From Ctena decussata (Eukaryota; Mollusca; Bivalvia; Lucinida; Lucinidae), in assembly GCA_963989385.1 (NCBI GenBank), contig OZ022503.1, positions 69,228,123 to 69,292,122 on the forward strand: a stretch of 64,000 nucleotides of DNA, read 5' to 3'. Made by a program: the position numbers and the translations under genes. The notes beneath the pieces were generated by a model. The model worked only from the letters and a program-made list of their open reading frames with translations. It did no database searches and was not told where the DNA came from. This document shows positions 20,640-31,636 of the stretch, piece after piece. Position 1 is the first letter of the stretch. Each line of letters starts with the position of its first letter.

Positions 20640-23600
20640 GGAAACTTTAAATACAATTTCTAATGCAAATACTGGTCATTTTTCATGCAAACAATGAGCT
20701 CGTATCCAGTAAAGATATTTTGTGATAGACTAATATACAGACGCCAAGGGAAAAACAATATGTTTCCCTACCCTGAAGCAGGGATTCATAATAAGTAAAA
20801 AGTATAAATGCAAGAGTTATAGTTGTTATGCTCTGCATGTCATGTAATGTTGACTGATATTCATATTTAGTTTTTGTCAAAAAATATAAATGCAAGAGTT
20901 ACAGTGCTCTGCACGTCGTCTATTTATATGTTGACTGATATTTGTATGAAGTTTCATGAATATAGCTTAAACGGTTTTCAAGTTATAGAGCTTAGACGAT
21001 TGAGACACGATTTTGTGAATGACAAAGTTCCAAGGGAAATAACTCAAATAGTATAAATGCTGTGCTCTGCAGGTTGTCTAGTGTTGACTGACATTTGTAT
21101 GAAGTTTCGTGAATATAGCTTGTCCGGTTTTCAAGTAATAAAGCGATTGAGACACGATTTTGTGACTGACAAAGGTCCAAGGGAAATAACTCAAGAAGTA
21201 TAAATGCAAGAGTTATGGTTCTTGCACTATGCAATTCTTCTAATGTTGATTGATATTTGTATGAAGTTCGTGAATATAGCTTGAATGCTTTTCAAGTTAT
21301 AGAGCAGACACGACTGAGACACAATTTTGTGACTGACAAAGTTCTAAGGGAAATAACTCAAATAGTATAAATGCTAAAGTTATGGTTCTTGCATTCTGCA
21401 CATCGTCTGATGTTGATTGATATTTGTATGAATTTTCATGAATATAGCTTGAATGGTTTTAAAAATATAGACGGACTCGACTGAGACGCAATTTTGTGAT
21501 GGACAAAGTTCCAAGGGAAATAACTCAAAAAGTATAAACGCCAGAGTGCATTCTGCACGTCGTCTCATGTTGATTGATATTTGTATGAACTTTCATGAAT
21601 ATAGCTTGAATGGTTTTAAAGTTATAGACGGACTCGACTGAGGCGCAATTTTGTGATGGACAAAGTTCCAAGGGAAATAACTCAACAAGAGGCCCAAATG
21701 GGCCTGATATCGCTCACCTGGCTATTGTGCAACGGGACCATTCTGATACAAAATTGGTCCAATTCCACTGAGAATTTCTCATTTTCACATTTTGCTACTT
21801 TTAGTAACAGAGGCCAACTTGCCTGGTCTTTATATATTTACTTTTGAAACACCTCAATGCAAGAATCATTTTGCCACAAATTTCATCAAAATCCATTCAG
21901 GGGTTACTGAGATATTGCCAGTTTCGTGTTTTGTGCTATTTTTATTAACGGCAGATGGCGGCCATCTTGGATTGCTAAAATGCAAAAAATCGAAAAGCCT
22001 TCATGCAAGGACCATTTTGACACAAATTTGGTCCAGTTCCATTGAGATTTTCTGATTTTCACATTTTTCTATTTTTAGTATCAGAGGCCAATATGACTGG
22101 TCTACAGTTAGATATTTTTGAAACATCTCAATGCAAGAATCATTTTGACACAAATTTTTTCAAAATCCATTCAGCGGTTACTGAGATATTGTCATTTTCA
22201 TGTTTTGTGCTATTTTTAGTAACGACAAATGGTGGCCATCTTGGAATGCCAAAATGCAAAAAATCGAAAAAGCTTAATTAAAGGACCATTCTGACACAAA
22301 ATTAATCCAACTCCATTGAGATTTTCTAATTTTCACATTTTTCTATTTTTAGTAACAGAGGCCAATATGAAGGGTCTACAGTTAGATATTTTTGAAACAT
22401 CTCAATGCAAGAATCATTTTGACACAAATTTCGTCAAAATCCATTCAGCGGTTACTGAGATATTGTCATTTTCATGTTTTGTGCTATTTTTAGTAACGGC
22501 AGATGGCGGCCATCTTGGAATGCCAAATTGCAATTAATCAAAACGACTTCATGCAAGGAACATTCTGACACAAAATTGGTCCAATTCCATTAAAGGGTTC
22601 TTGAGTAATTGTCATTTTTATGTTTGTGCTATTTTTAGTAACACCAGATGGCGGCCATCTTGGAATGCCAAATCGTAATTAATCGAAACGGCTTCATGCA
22701 AGGAACATTCTGACACAAAATTGGTCCAATTCCATTCAAGGGTTCTTGAGTAATTGTCATTTTTATGTTTGTGCTATTTTTAGTAACGGCCCCCATGGTG
22801 GCCATCTTGGATAGTCAACTAGCACAAAATTGAAATAATTCCATTCAAGAACCATTTCTGACCAAATCTGGTCAGAATTGGTTGCATTTTCTTTAGATAT
22901 TGACATTTGAGCAAAATCGGCCTTGTAAACGCTAAGTAGGTCACAGTGACCTAATTCCGCTATAGATTTTTTTTATTTTTACAATTTTTAATACCAAGGT
23001 CCTACTTATGTTCTATGCAAACTTTCAACCAAATATACCAAATGGTTCTGGAGAAGAAGTTGATTTTGTTGTTTTTGCTATTTTTAGTAACGGCGGCCAT
23101 CTTGGATTTTCAACCTGACCCAATTTTACAATTCTGAGACCCTGGAGTCAGGTCATGCTCCATGTGAAATTTGAGAACCATGGGACCAGTAGTTTCAGAG
23201 AAGAAGTTGTTTGAAGTTGTTTAAATAGGTCATTTTTTGACATTGGCATTTGAGCAAAATTACACACGTAAACAGAAAGTAGGTCACTGTGACAAAACTC
23301 CGCTACAGATTTTTTCATTTTTACAATTTTGAATACCAAGGTTTCACTGATGTTCCATGCCAAAATTCAGACAAATATACCCAGTGGTTCTGGAGAAGAA
23401 GTTTATTTTGTTGTTTTTGCTATTTTTAGTAACGGCGGCCATCTTGGATTTTCAACCTGACCCAATTTTACAATTCTGAGACCCTGGAGTCAGGTCATGC
23501 TCCATGTGAAATTTGAGAACCATGGGACCAGTAGTTTTACAGAAGAAGATGTTTGAATATTTGTTTTTAGGTGTTGACGGACACGTCCCGTGACGACGCA

Positions 23601-24488
23601 CGACGCACGCCGGACGCATTGGTATGACAATAGCTCACTATGGCCCTTCGGGCCAGGTGAGCTAAAAAGTAAAAATGCCAGAGTTACCATTTGTGCACTC
23701 TGCACATCGTCTCATGTTGATTGATATTTATATGAAGTTTCGCGAATATAGCTTGAGCGGTTTTCAAGTTATAGAACGGACACGATTTTGTGATGGACTA
23801 AGTTCCAAGGGAAATAACTCAAAAAATATAAATGCCAGATTTACCATTCTTGCACTCTGCACGTCGTTTCATGTTGATTGATAATTATATGAAGTTTCGC
23901 GAATATAGCTTGAGCAGTTTTCAAGTTATAGAACGGACACAATTTTGTGATGGACTAAGTTCCAAGGGAAATAACTCAAAAAGTATAAATGCCAGAGTTA
24001 CCATTCTTGCACTCTGCACGTCGTCTCATGTTGATTGATATTTATATGAAGTTTCACGAATATAGCTTGAGCGGTTTTCAAGTTATAGAACGGACACGAT
24101 TTGTGATGGACTAAGTTCCAAGGGAAATAACTCAAAAAGTATAAATGCCAGAGTTACCATTCTTGCACTCTGCACGTCATCTCATGTTGATTGATATTTA
24201 TATGAAGTTTCGCGAATATAGCTTGAGCGGTTTTCAAGTTATAGAACAGACACGATTTTGTGATGGACTAAGTTCCAAGGGAAATAACTCAAAAAATATA
24301 AACGCCAGAGTTACCATTCTTGCACTCTGAACGTCGTCTCATGTTGACTGATATTTATATGAAGTTTCGCAAATAAAGCTTGAGCCGTTTTCAAGTTATA
24401 GAACGGACACGATTTGTGACAGACAGACGGACGGACAGACGCCCGGGGAAAAACAATATGTCTCCCGACCCTTAAGGGGTGAGACATA
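20640..24488 (+). mobile_element. Core-repeat element 6, interrupted by element 6b
   Basis: Units of about 155 bp carry AAGGGAAATAACTCAAAAAG and CACGATTTTGTGA. They run 20876-21684 and resume at 23666-24420, so one array was split by 21685-23665. The terminus is AAACAATATGTCTCCCGACC with a CCCTTAAGGGG hairpin at 24470-24480; a similar terminus lies at 20745-20790. Confidence 0.8.
21685..23665 (+). mobile_element. Core-repeat element 6b, inserted into element 6; Helitron-like 3' end
   Basis: It starts ACAAGAGGCCCAAATGGGCC (5' hairpin) and ends TGGCCCTTCGGGCCA (hairpin 23641-23655), GGTGAG, CTAA (23662-23665). The interior holds repeats with TTTTTAGTAACGGC and GGCGGCCATCTTGGA. Confidence 0.8.
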
Positions 24489-24583
24489 ATGATGGGTCAC
24501 AACATAAGTTTTTATGGGGAAAAATGAAAAAAATTAACTCTAAATAATCCCTGTTACCCCACTTCTTATCTTGAGCACTGTGA
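24487..24583. mobile_element. Solo right half, CAGAGCTC/AGATAAG family
   Basis: TGGGTCACAACATAAG to CTTATCTTGAGCACTG, with no left arm. Confidence 0.6.
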
Positions 24584-24949
24584 AAGTTTAAACCAAGGTT
24601 TAAGAATTATTTGAAACTTGGTTATTAGACTATTTAAAGCCTAGGATTGAAAATTTGCAGCTCAAGTTCAAAGGTTAAACCCAAGTTGGAAAATTTTAAA
24701 TGCAATTTTACCGGTGGACTTAGACTTAGACCCAATTTCATGTCGCCTTTAAAATGCAGATTAAGCCTTATGTGACTGTTTTATCTGAGATAAAATGCAA
24801 AATATATTTCATGTGCATCAATTAATTTTAAATCTGAACTAAACAGTATTGTAACTTAGTTCACCATTATCGGATGACCAACATTTAATGGGAACAGATT
24901 TTAGTAAAAACATTGAATCATTATATCACTCTAAATATTAAAAAAAACT

Positions 24950-25170
24950 GGGGCCGTATTCATAAAACGACATAAGTGGTTGCTATGCTGTTGCTAAGGC
25001 TAAATTTCTTTGAAGGAGATTCCCTACAACTATGAAATTTGGTCTGGAGGAACAGTCTTACAAAGACTGTTCCTCCAGAGCAAATTTCATAGTTGTAGGG
25101 AATCTCCTTTATAGATATTTACCCTTAGCAACAGCATATCAATGACTTAAGTGGCTTTATGAATACGGCC
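24950..25170. mobile_element. Foldback MITE, GGGGCCGTATTCATAAA family
   Basis: GGGGCCGTATTCATAAAACG to TTTATGAATACGGCC. The centre is TTTGGTCTGGAGGAACAGTC with its complement around 25055. Confidence 0.9.
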
Positions 25171-25269
25171 TTAAAAGTGGTCTTAAATCTAACTGGCATG
25201 GATCACTGGATGATATTGTGACTGATGAGTGGATCACTTTTAAATTTGAATGTGAAGGGGGTGTGAATG

Positions 25270-27490
25270 ATGTAATGGATATAGGCGTCCGGTTTTCTGT
25301 CCGTCCGTCCATCCGTTCACAATTTATGTCGACCCTAGCATTTTAGTCAATTCAAATGACGTATTCTCTGAAACCACTGCATCCATGGTTCTCAAATTTC
25401 ACATGCAGCATGATCAGACAGCAGGGCTTCAGAATGGTAAAATTGAGGCGGGTCGAGAATCCAAGATGGCTGCCGTTACTAACAAGAATTCCGCGGAATG
25501 CGGTGTCTCGCCTGCTAGCGCTTTGTAACAAAAACAGAGCTCAATCAGCAAAGATGTATGCATGAACGAAGTTTCTTGGCTCTAGCCCTAATAATTTCTG
25601 AGAAACAGACCAAAACTTGAAAACTCGACAAAACATTGCAAAGTCAGTCAACCATAAAATGTAGGTCAAGACTCAATATTGATGATGACTTTGAGCTCTT
25701 CTCTTCTAGATTAATGCATGACCCAAGTTTCATGGCTCTAGCCCTTATAGTTTCAGAGAAACAGACCTAAATGCAACCAAAATTGCAAAGTCAGTCAACC
25801 GTAAAATGTAGGTCAAGACTCAATATTGATGATGACTTTGTGATCTACTCTTCCAGACATACCCATGAACCAAGTTTCATGGCTCTAGGCCTTATAGTTT
25901 CTGAGAAAATGACCTGAACGCAAAAACTCAACAAAAACTTGCAAAGTCAGTCAACCGTGACATGTAGGTCAAGACTCAATATTGATGATGGCTTTGAGAT
26001 CTACTCTTCCAGACGTACCCATGAACCAAGTTTCATGGCTCTAGGCCTTATAGTTTCTGAGAAAATGACCTAAACGCAAAAACTCAACAAAAACTTGCAA
26101 AGTCAGTCAACCGTGACATGTAGGTCAAGACTCAATATTGATGATGGCTTTGAGATCTACTCTTCCAGATGTATGCATGAACCAAGTTTCATGGCTCTAG
26201 GGCTTATAGTTTCTGAGAAAATGACCTAAACACAAAAACTCGACAAAAACTTGCAAAGTCAGTCAACCGTGACATGTAGGTCATGACTCAATATTGATGA
26301 TGGCTTTGAGATCTACTCTTCCAGATGTATGCATGAACCAAGTTTCATGGCTCTAGGCCTTATAGTTTCTGAGAAAATGACCTAAACACAAAAACTCAAC
26401 AAAAGTTTACGCCGACGACGACACCGGAAAAGCAATACCTATGTCTCGCCTCTGCTTCGCAGGCGAGACAAAAATAGCAAAACTAATAAAATCAAGTTTT
26501 TCTCCAGAACCACTTGGTATATTTGGCTGAAATTTTGTATGAGGCATAAGTGGAACCTTGGTATTCAGAATTATCAAAACGAAAAAAATCTGTAGCGGAA
26601 TTAGGTCACAGTGACCTTACGTCGACCCTAGAATAATTTACGTCGGCCCTAGCATTTAAGTCCATTCAAATGACTTATTCTCTGAAATCATGGCATCCAT
26701 GGTTCTCAAATTCGACATGCAGCATGATCAGACAGCAGGGCTTCAGAGTTGTAAAATTCAGGCGGGTCGAGAATCCAAGATGGCTGCCATTACTAAAAAT
26801 AGCAAAACTAATAAAATCAAGTTTTTCTCCAGAACCACTTGGTATATTTGGCTGAAATTTTGTATGAGGCATAAGTTGGACATTGGTATTCAGAATAATT
26901 AAAACGAAAAATATCTGTAGCAGAATTAGGTCACAGTGACCTTAAGTCGACCCTAGAATAATTTACGTCGACCCTAGCATTTAAGTCCTTTCAAATGACT
27001 TATTTTCTGAAATCACTGCATCCAAGGTTCTTAAATTTGACATGTAGCATGATCAGACAGCAGGGCTTCAGAATGGTAAAATTCAGGCGGGTCAAGAATC
27101 CAAGATGGTCGCAGTTACTAAAAATAGCAAAACCAATAAAATCAAGTTTTTCTCCAGAACTAGTTGGTATTTTTGGCTGAAATTTTGTATGAAGCATAAG
27201 TTGGACATTGGTATACAGAATTATCAAAATGAAAAACATCTGTAGTGGAATTAGGTCACAGTGACCTTACGTCGTCCCTAGAATAACTTACGTCAACCCT
27301 AGCATTTTATTCCATTCAAATGACTTATTCTCTGAAACCACTACATCCATGGTTCTCAAATTTCACATGTAGCATGATCAGACTGCAGGGCTTCAGAATG
27401 ATAAAATTGGGGCAAGTCGAGAATCCATGATGGTCACCATTACTAAAAAACGGCAAAACCAATAAAATCAACTTTTTTCTCCAGAGCCAC
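25270..27490 (+). mobile_element. Core-repeat element 7, interrupted by element 7b
   Basis: Three long units of about 325 bp (26465-27440) share AAAATCAAGTTTTTCTCCAG, GGTCACAGTGACCTTA and GAGAATCCAAGATGGCTGCC. A partial unit lies before 25484. The unit is related in inverted orientation to parts of 22900-23560. Confidence 0.75.
25484..26470 (+). mobile_element. Core-repeat element 7b, nested in element 7
   Basis: It starts ACAAGAATTCCGCGGAAT (5' hairpin), has five units of 149-156 bp with AAGTCAGTCAACCGTGACAT, and ends in the hairpin GTCTCGCCTC / GAGGCGAGAC-like (26441-26470) before AAAA. Confidence 0.8.
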
Positions 27491-27845
27491 TTGTTATATT
27501 CATTGAGTTCTTCATGTGAAGGCACACAGCAGGTGCGACATAGCATTCCGTGGAATTCTTGTTTAATAATGCACTTTGCAGTAACTGCAATACAGACAGA
27601 AGTCATACTGTATCCCTGCTTCAGCAAGTACTGTTTTTTCCCCATGGCTACAGGGCTTTCATTCTTAAATGTGCTAAAACACTTATCAGGCCATCATTAT
27701 ATGTTAAATTCTAAGATCCTATTACCAGTTCTGTTATTTTGTTCACAAGATTGTGCCAATGTAAACTGTTTTAGTCGAGGAGGGGGCATAACTCAAACCA
27801 ATACTTGGTCATTCACATTTTGGTCTGTAATCGTGTGCCATAAAA

Positions 27846-28049
27846 CAGAGCCCTAGATAAGAGGGAGTATTTGGTGATAATTAGGGATAATTTTGTTATT
27901 TCTGCATAAAAAAACATATGTTGTGACCCCTCATCTGAACCGTCTCGTCGAGACGGTTCAGATGAGGGGTCACAACATATGGTTTCAGTGAGAAATAAAA
28001 AAAATTATCCTTCAATTATCATCAAATACCCCTCTTATCTAGAGCTCTG
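27846..28049. mobile_element. Foldback MITE, CAGAGCTC/AGATAAG family, near-perfect
   Basis: CAGAGCCCTAGATAAGAGGG to CTTATCTAGAGCTCTG; the centre CTGAACCGTCTCGTCGAGAC continues into an exact complement. Confidence 0.85.
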
Positions 28050-28421
28050 ATAAACATAAACATCCTAGCTTTACAGATTCTTCAAATATTTTGTTCACAA
28101 TCTTGTTCCTGAAGTCAGAAAAGGAGCATAACTCAACTACACTAAAAATGAATGGGGTCATCTACATCTTGATTTGTAACTACAAGATATCCTAAGACAA
28201 CACTTAATTCAGAAAAGGGGGATAACTTCCTCAATAACAAAGCTTGTGCACAAAATATGGGTTTGCTTACGTTCATGTTTATTCAAATTCCACTAGATAT
28301 CCTTAGAAAAACGCCTTAGGAAAAAAAAAGGAACATAACTTCACAAGACAAAGTCGGTGTACAAAATATGGGTTTGCTTATGACAGGTATACATTCATGC
28401 CTTACTGTGCATTTGCCTTGC

Positions 28422-28624
28422 CAGAGCTCCAGATAAGAGTGGGTATTGAGGATAAGTCAAAGATAATTTTTCTTATTTCTCAACGAAAACATATGTTGTG
28501 ACCCCTCATTAGAACCGTCTCGACGAGACGGTTCTAATGAGGGGTCACAATGTATGTTTTCGTTGAGAAATAAGGAAAATTATCTTTGACTTATCCTCAA
28601 TACCCACTCTTATCTGGAGCTCTG
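28422..28624. mobile_element. Foldback MITE, CAGAGCTC/AGATAAG family, with 5-bp target duplication
   Basis: A 203-bp near-perfect palindrome flanked by CTTGC at 28417-28421 and 28625-28629. Confidence 0.9.
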
Positions 28625-28970
28625 CTTGCCTTTATACATTCAACTGAAAAAACAGAGACAACAGACAACATTATTCATATATATTTTTTCATGACAAAAA
28701 TATAGCATAACATGATACTACGCAGATCAATTCTTTAATTCAACCGTTTGTAACAGTCTACAATTTTCATATTCAGAACAACAAATTCTAAGTGACTTAA
28801 TCATGTTAAGAAACTTCTGTTAATAAACTAAAAACATATATTAACATTAAGTTGCTGCAAGTGGTACACTTATTAAACTTAGGATATCATCCCATGTAAA
28901 TAATAATCATATAAGGGATTTTTATATCCGGCTGATGGTATGCGAAATTAAAATGATTTACAGCGCTCCA

Positions 28971-29149
28971 AGGATAATTTTCTTGTCTGGGATAAATAGG
29001 ATAGTTTTCCTTATGTCTACATTCAAAAGACATACATTGGGATCCCTCATTAGAACCATCTCACTGCGACGGTTTTGATGAGGGTCACAACTTCTGTTTT
29101 AATTTTTAATTTAGAACTATCCTCAAAATCCCATATTACCTTGAGCTCC
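28971..29149. mobile_element. Foldback MITE, CAGAGCTC/AGATAAG family, degraded
   Basis: CAGCGCTCCAAGGATAATTT to ATTACCTTGAGCTCCG with TTAGAACCATCTC near the centre. Confidence 0.7.
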
Positions 29150-29188
29150 GATTATATTCTATAGTTGGTAACCAACCATTAACACATA

Positions 29189-29389
29189 CAGAGCTCTATA
29201 TAAGAGGGAGTATTTGGTGATAATAAGGGATAATTTTTGTTAATTCTGCATAAAAACATATGTTGTGACCCCTCATCTGAACCGTCTCGCCGAGACGGTT
29301 CAGATGAGGGGTCACAACATATGGTTTCGATGAGAAATAATAAATTATCCTTAATTATCATCAAATACGCCCTCTTATCTAGAGCTCTG
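29189..29389. mobile_element. Foldback MITE, CAGAGCTC/AGATAAG family, with 5-bp target duplication
   Basis: A 201-bp near-perfect palindrome flanked by ACATA at 29184-29188 and 29390-29394. It lies about 380 bp downstream of the CEBPG stop, probably in its 3' UTR or just beyond. Confidence 0.9.
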
Positions 29390-29455
29390 ACATACATATA
29401 TACATAACCAGCATATGCTTTTTTGGAAGAATGAAGTCTTCTAATGAATACCAGG

Positions 29456-29586
29456 AGAGCTCCAGTTAGGAATATTTTGATGATAAACATGAGGAGACGA
29501 CAAGTCAAATATATATCTTGTGGTCCCTCTTAGGTCACATTTTCAGAGAAAAAATTGTCATCTAAAACATCTTATCTGCAGCTCTT
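29456..29586. mobile_element. Foldback MITE, CAGAGCTC/AGATAAG family, strongly decayed
   Basis: AGAGCTCCAGTTAGGAAT at left and CTTATCTGCAGCTCTT at right, with GGTCACATTTTCAGAGAA inside. Confidence 0.5.
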
Positions 29587-29770
29587 CTACTGTATGCAGT
29601 TTTAAATTAAAAGAATGTGGATGCTCTATTCATGATTAAGCAATGGAAAGAAATACACCGATTTTAAACAGTCAATGAATGTCGGTAGTCATTAAACGCT
29701 AAGAAATAATACGCTTTATGAATTTTCTCAGTAACCAGACATCTGTGAGAAAATTTACTACATCCCTGAG

Positions 29771-30181
29771 TCACATGTCCGGTTGAGTCGCAGAATATTG
29801 ATGGTCCGTGGGGGATGCAACCTCCACAGTGACAAATTCCACTATGGGGTTTTCAGTATTTGGCACAGAATTCCCTGCATGGGCTAAAAACAGGTCCTTC
29901 AACACACTCAGCTCCTTAGTAAGCAGCTGAACTTTCTGCTCCAACAATTCATTCTCTGACCGCAATTTATTAACTTGCTGAAGGGTCTCCTTGGCCTTTG
30001 CACGACTCTTTTCCCGGCTCTTTCTCACAGCAATATTGTTCCTCTCCCGTCGTGCCTGGTAGTCATCGCTTGCTTTATCCAGCTTGGTCCTCTTTGGCTT
30101 TGCAGAGTCAGTGTCCGATTCGTCGGAGAAGCTATCGCCTGAGCCAGGATAGACGTGCTTGTTTTTGAGAGGCATTTTCAT
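29771..30181 (-). CDS. CEBPG: C/EBP-gamma-like bZIP transcription factor, 136 aa
   Basis: This is a short nuclear DNA-binding protein of the C/EBP-gamma class. These lack a strong activation domain and act mainly as heterodimer partners of other C/EBP and ATF4-type bZIP proteins. Residues 1-39 are acidic/serine-rich (SDESDTDS) followed by a basic PKRTK patch. The basic region spans about 44-64 (RRERNNIAVRKSREKSRAKA). The zipper follows with leucines at 73, 80, 87 and 94 and the family signature LLTKELSVLKDLFLAHA (86-102). The size is close to human C/EBP-gamma (150 aa) and far below other C/EBPs. The coding region is one exon. An AG acceptor (CT on + at 30235-30236) lies 53 bp upstream of the ATG, so a 5' UTR intron is likely, as in vertebrates. 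It diverges from the C/EBP gene at 45.7 kb. Confidence 0.92.
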   Translation of the reverse strand: MKMPLKNKHVYPGSGDSFSDESDTDSAKPKRTKLDKASDDYQARRERNNIAVRKSREKSRAKAKETLQQVNKLRSENELLEQKVQLLTKELSVLKDLFLAHAGNSVPNTENPIVEFVTVEVASPTDHQYSATQPDM

Positions 30182-30234
30182 TCTCTAATAAGCAGCAGCT
30201 CTTTGTCAACAGCTAAAGAAGCCGGGACATCAAA
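30182..30234 (-). other. CEBPG: 5' UTR part of the CEBPG coding exon
   Basis: On the - strand a CTACTTTCAG acceptor is followed by 53 bases leading to the ATG context AGAGAATGAAAATG. The upstream non-coding exon and promoter were not identified; they should lie at higher coordinates. Confidence 0.5.
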
Positions 30235-30295
30235 CTGAAAGTAGAAAAATGAGAATTCTGATACCATCAGACAGCATGTACACACATAAACAAAA

Positions 30296-30485
30296 AGCTC
30301 CAGATACTGCAGGGTTTTGAGGATAATTCGAAGACTTTCGTCTTATTTCTCAGTGAAAACAAAACTGTCTTAGTCGACCAGTTCTAATGAGGGGTGACCA
30401 GGTCATAAAGTACACGTTTTGTTCACCAGTTAACAAAGAAATATGGCAATTTATCCCTAAATTATCCTTCTTACCTCGAGCTCTG
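30296..30485. mobile_element. Foldback MITE, CAGAGCTC/AGATAAG family, in the CEBPG 5' intron
   Basis: AAGCTCCAGATACTGCAGGG to CTTACCTCGAGCTCTG; TTAGTCGACCAG / TTCTAATGAGGGG in the middle. Confidence 0.7.
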
Positions 30486-30603
30486 TATACAACCATCTTA
30501 AAATTATGTATGATATATGATTATATCAGGTGAAATCTCTGTAACTGCCACAGCTGGAATAAACCTCTCAGTCTGTGGGTCACTTGCCAAACACTCTACT
30601 GCA

Positions 30604-30780
30604 TTGAGAAGGGTCAGCAGAATAGTGGTTTACACACTGGACTACCATTCCAAGGGTCGCAGGCTCAACCTTCTCCTGCAGCCTTTTGGATGAGACTTAA
30701 AACTAGTGTTCGGTGACTCATCACGTGACTTAAGTGTTGGTGGGAAGTTAAACCAATTCTCTCTCTCACTTTACTGCATC
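30604..30780 (+). mobile_element. tRNA-derived SINE with conserved central domain
   Basis: The A-box-like part is CAGAATAGTGGTTTACACAC and the B-box-like part is GGGTCGCAGGCTCAACC. The central segment CTTTTGGATGAGACTTAAAA is typical of metazoan SINE core domains, followed by GTTAAACC and a pyrimidine-rich tail. Confidence 0.6.
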
Positions 30781-30882
30781 ACAGTAAAGGTAAGTTTGTA
30801 CTGTGCTGCCAAGCTATCCACCAGTATATACACACTTGATGTACTATAGTGATTCCCCTACAAAGGTTTAGAAGGGTGCTGC

Positions 30883-30939
30883 ACCCTTCTGCCTTTTGGA
30901 CTTACCCTTCTGCCTTTTGGCCTTACCCTTCTGCCCTTC
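30883..30939 (+). repeat. 21-bp minisatellite, about three units
   Basis: ACCCTTCTGCCTTTTGG units in tandem. Confidence 0.8.
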
Positions 30940-31303
30940 ATTTGTGGAAGGTAATTTCATTCATATTAATGTTATATTTTCACAATATATAGCTTTCTGA
31001 GTAAAACAGGCTCTTTATCATGCAAATATTTGATTCTCCCTGCTTAAAAGAAGGTGTGTTTCCTGTTAGAAAGTGTTAATGCCCTTAGTTAAATTGTCTC
31101 CAAAAATAATAGCTTCAGAAAAGTGCCCTTTAGGGAGAGTGCCACGCGCTAAAAGTGCCCTTTATCCGGCCAGCACCCTGCCCTTTTTTCAGGCTGGGGG
31201 AACCACTATACTATGTTACGCAACCAGCAGAACCATAGTGGCAGATCCAGAGGGGGTTCGGGGGATTCAAACGAACCCCTATCTCAGCCAATTATCTTAT
31301 TTT

Positions 31304-31475
31304 TGTAGCGTTAGCCGGGTCGTCCACCAAGTCAAGCAACCGGTCACCATCCAGGTACTAACCGCGATCTCCATTGCTTAACTTCGCGAAAGAGCCATCA
31401 ACTCTACCCGCTTCGCCATAAAAGCCGGCTTCTACAGCAAGGCTGAAGAAGTGTTTATATACCTAAACTGTTACA
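31304..31475 (-). repeat. 3' LTR of the TRIM element
   Basis: This is the partner of 31637-31810 with the same ends and the same TATATAAA. Its 5S-like segment is at 31343-31388. Confidence 0.7.
31343..31388 (-). ncRNA. 5S-rRNA-like internal promoter segment (LTR copy 2)
   Basis: The - strand contains GAAGTTAAGCAA and GGTTAGTACCTGGATGG, with one base missing from GGGTGACC. It is otherwise like copy 1. Confidence 0.65.
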
Positions 31476-31636
31476 TTTCTCCCCATCTTCTCCTGACTTC
31501 GTCCTGAAGTCATCAACTGCTCACATAGCAGACCCGAGGGCGGAGCCTATGCCGAGTATGCAACACAACCAGGGACACCTTTCCCTGCACACCTGGGTCC
31601 GGAGATGATGGTGATGTCATCTCCCATCCCACCAAA

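Noticed and set aside
23675..24330. Repeated 60-68 codon frames beginning MPELPF
   Set aside because: They repeat with the 155-bp DNA unit of a core-repeat element and carry no selection-like pattern I can see.
31304..31475. A 5S rRNA gene
   Set aside because: Only the internal promoter half matches; the 5' third and 3' end of 5S are absent.
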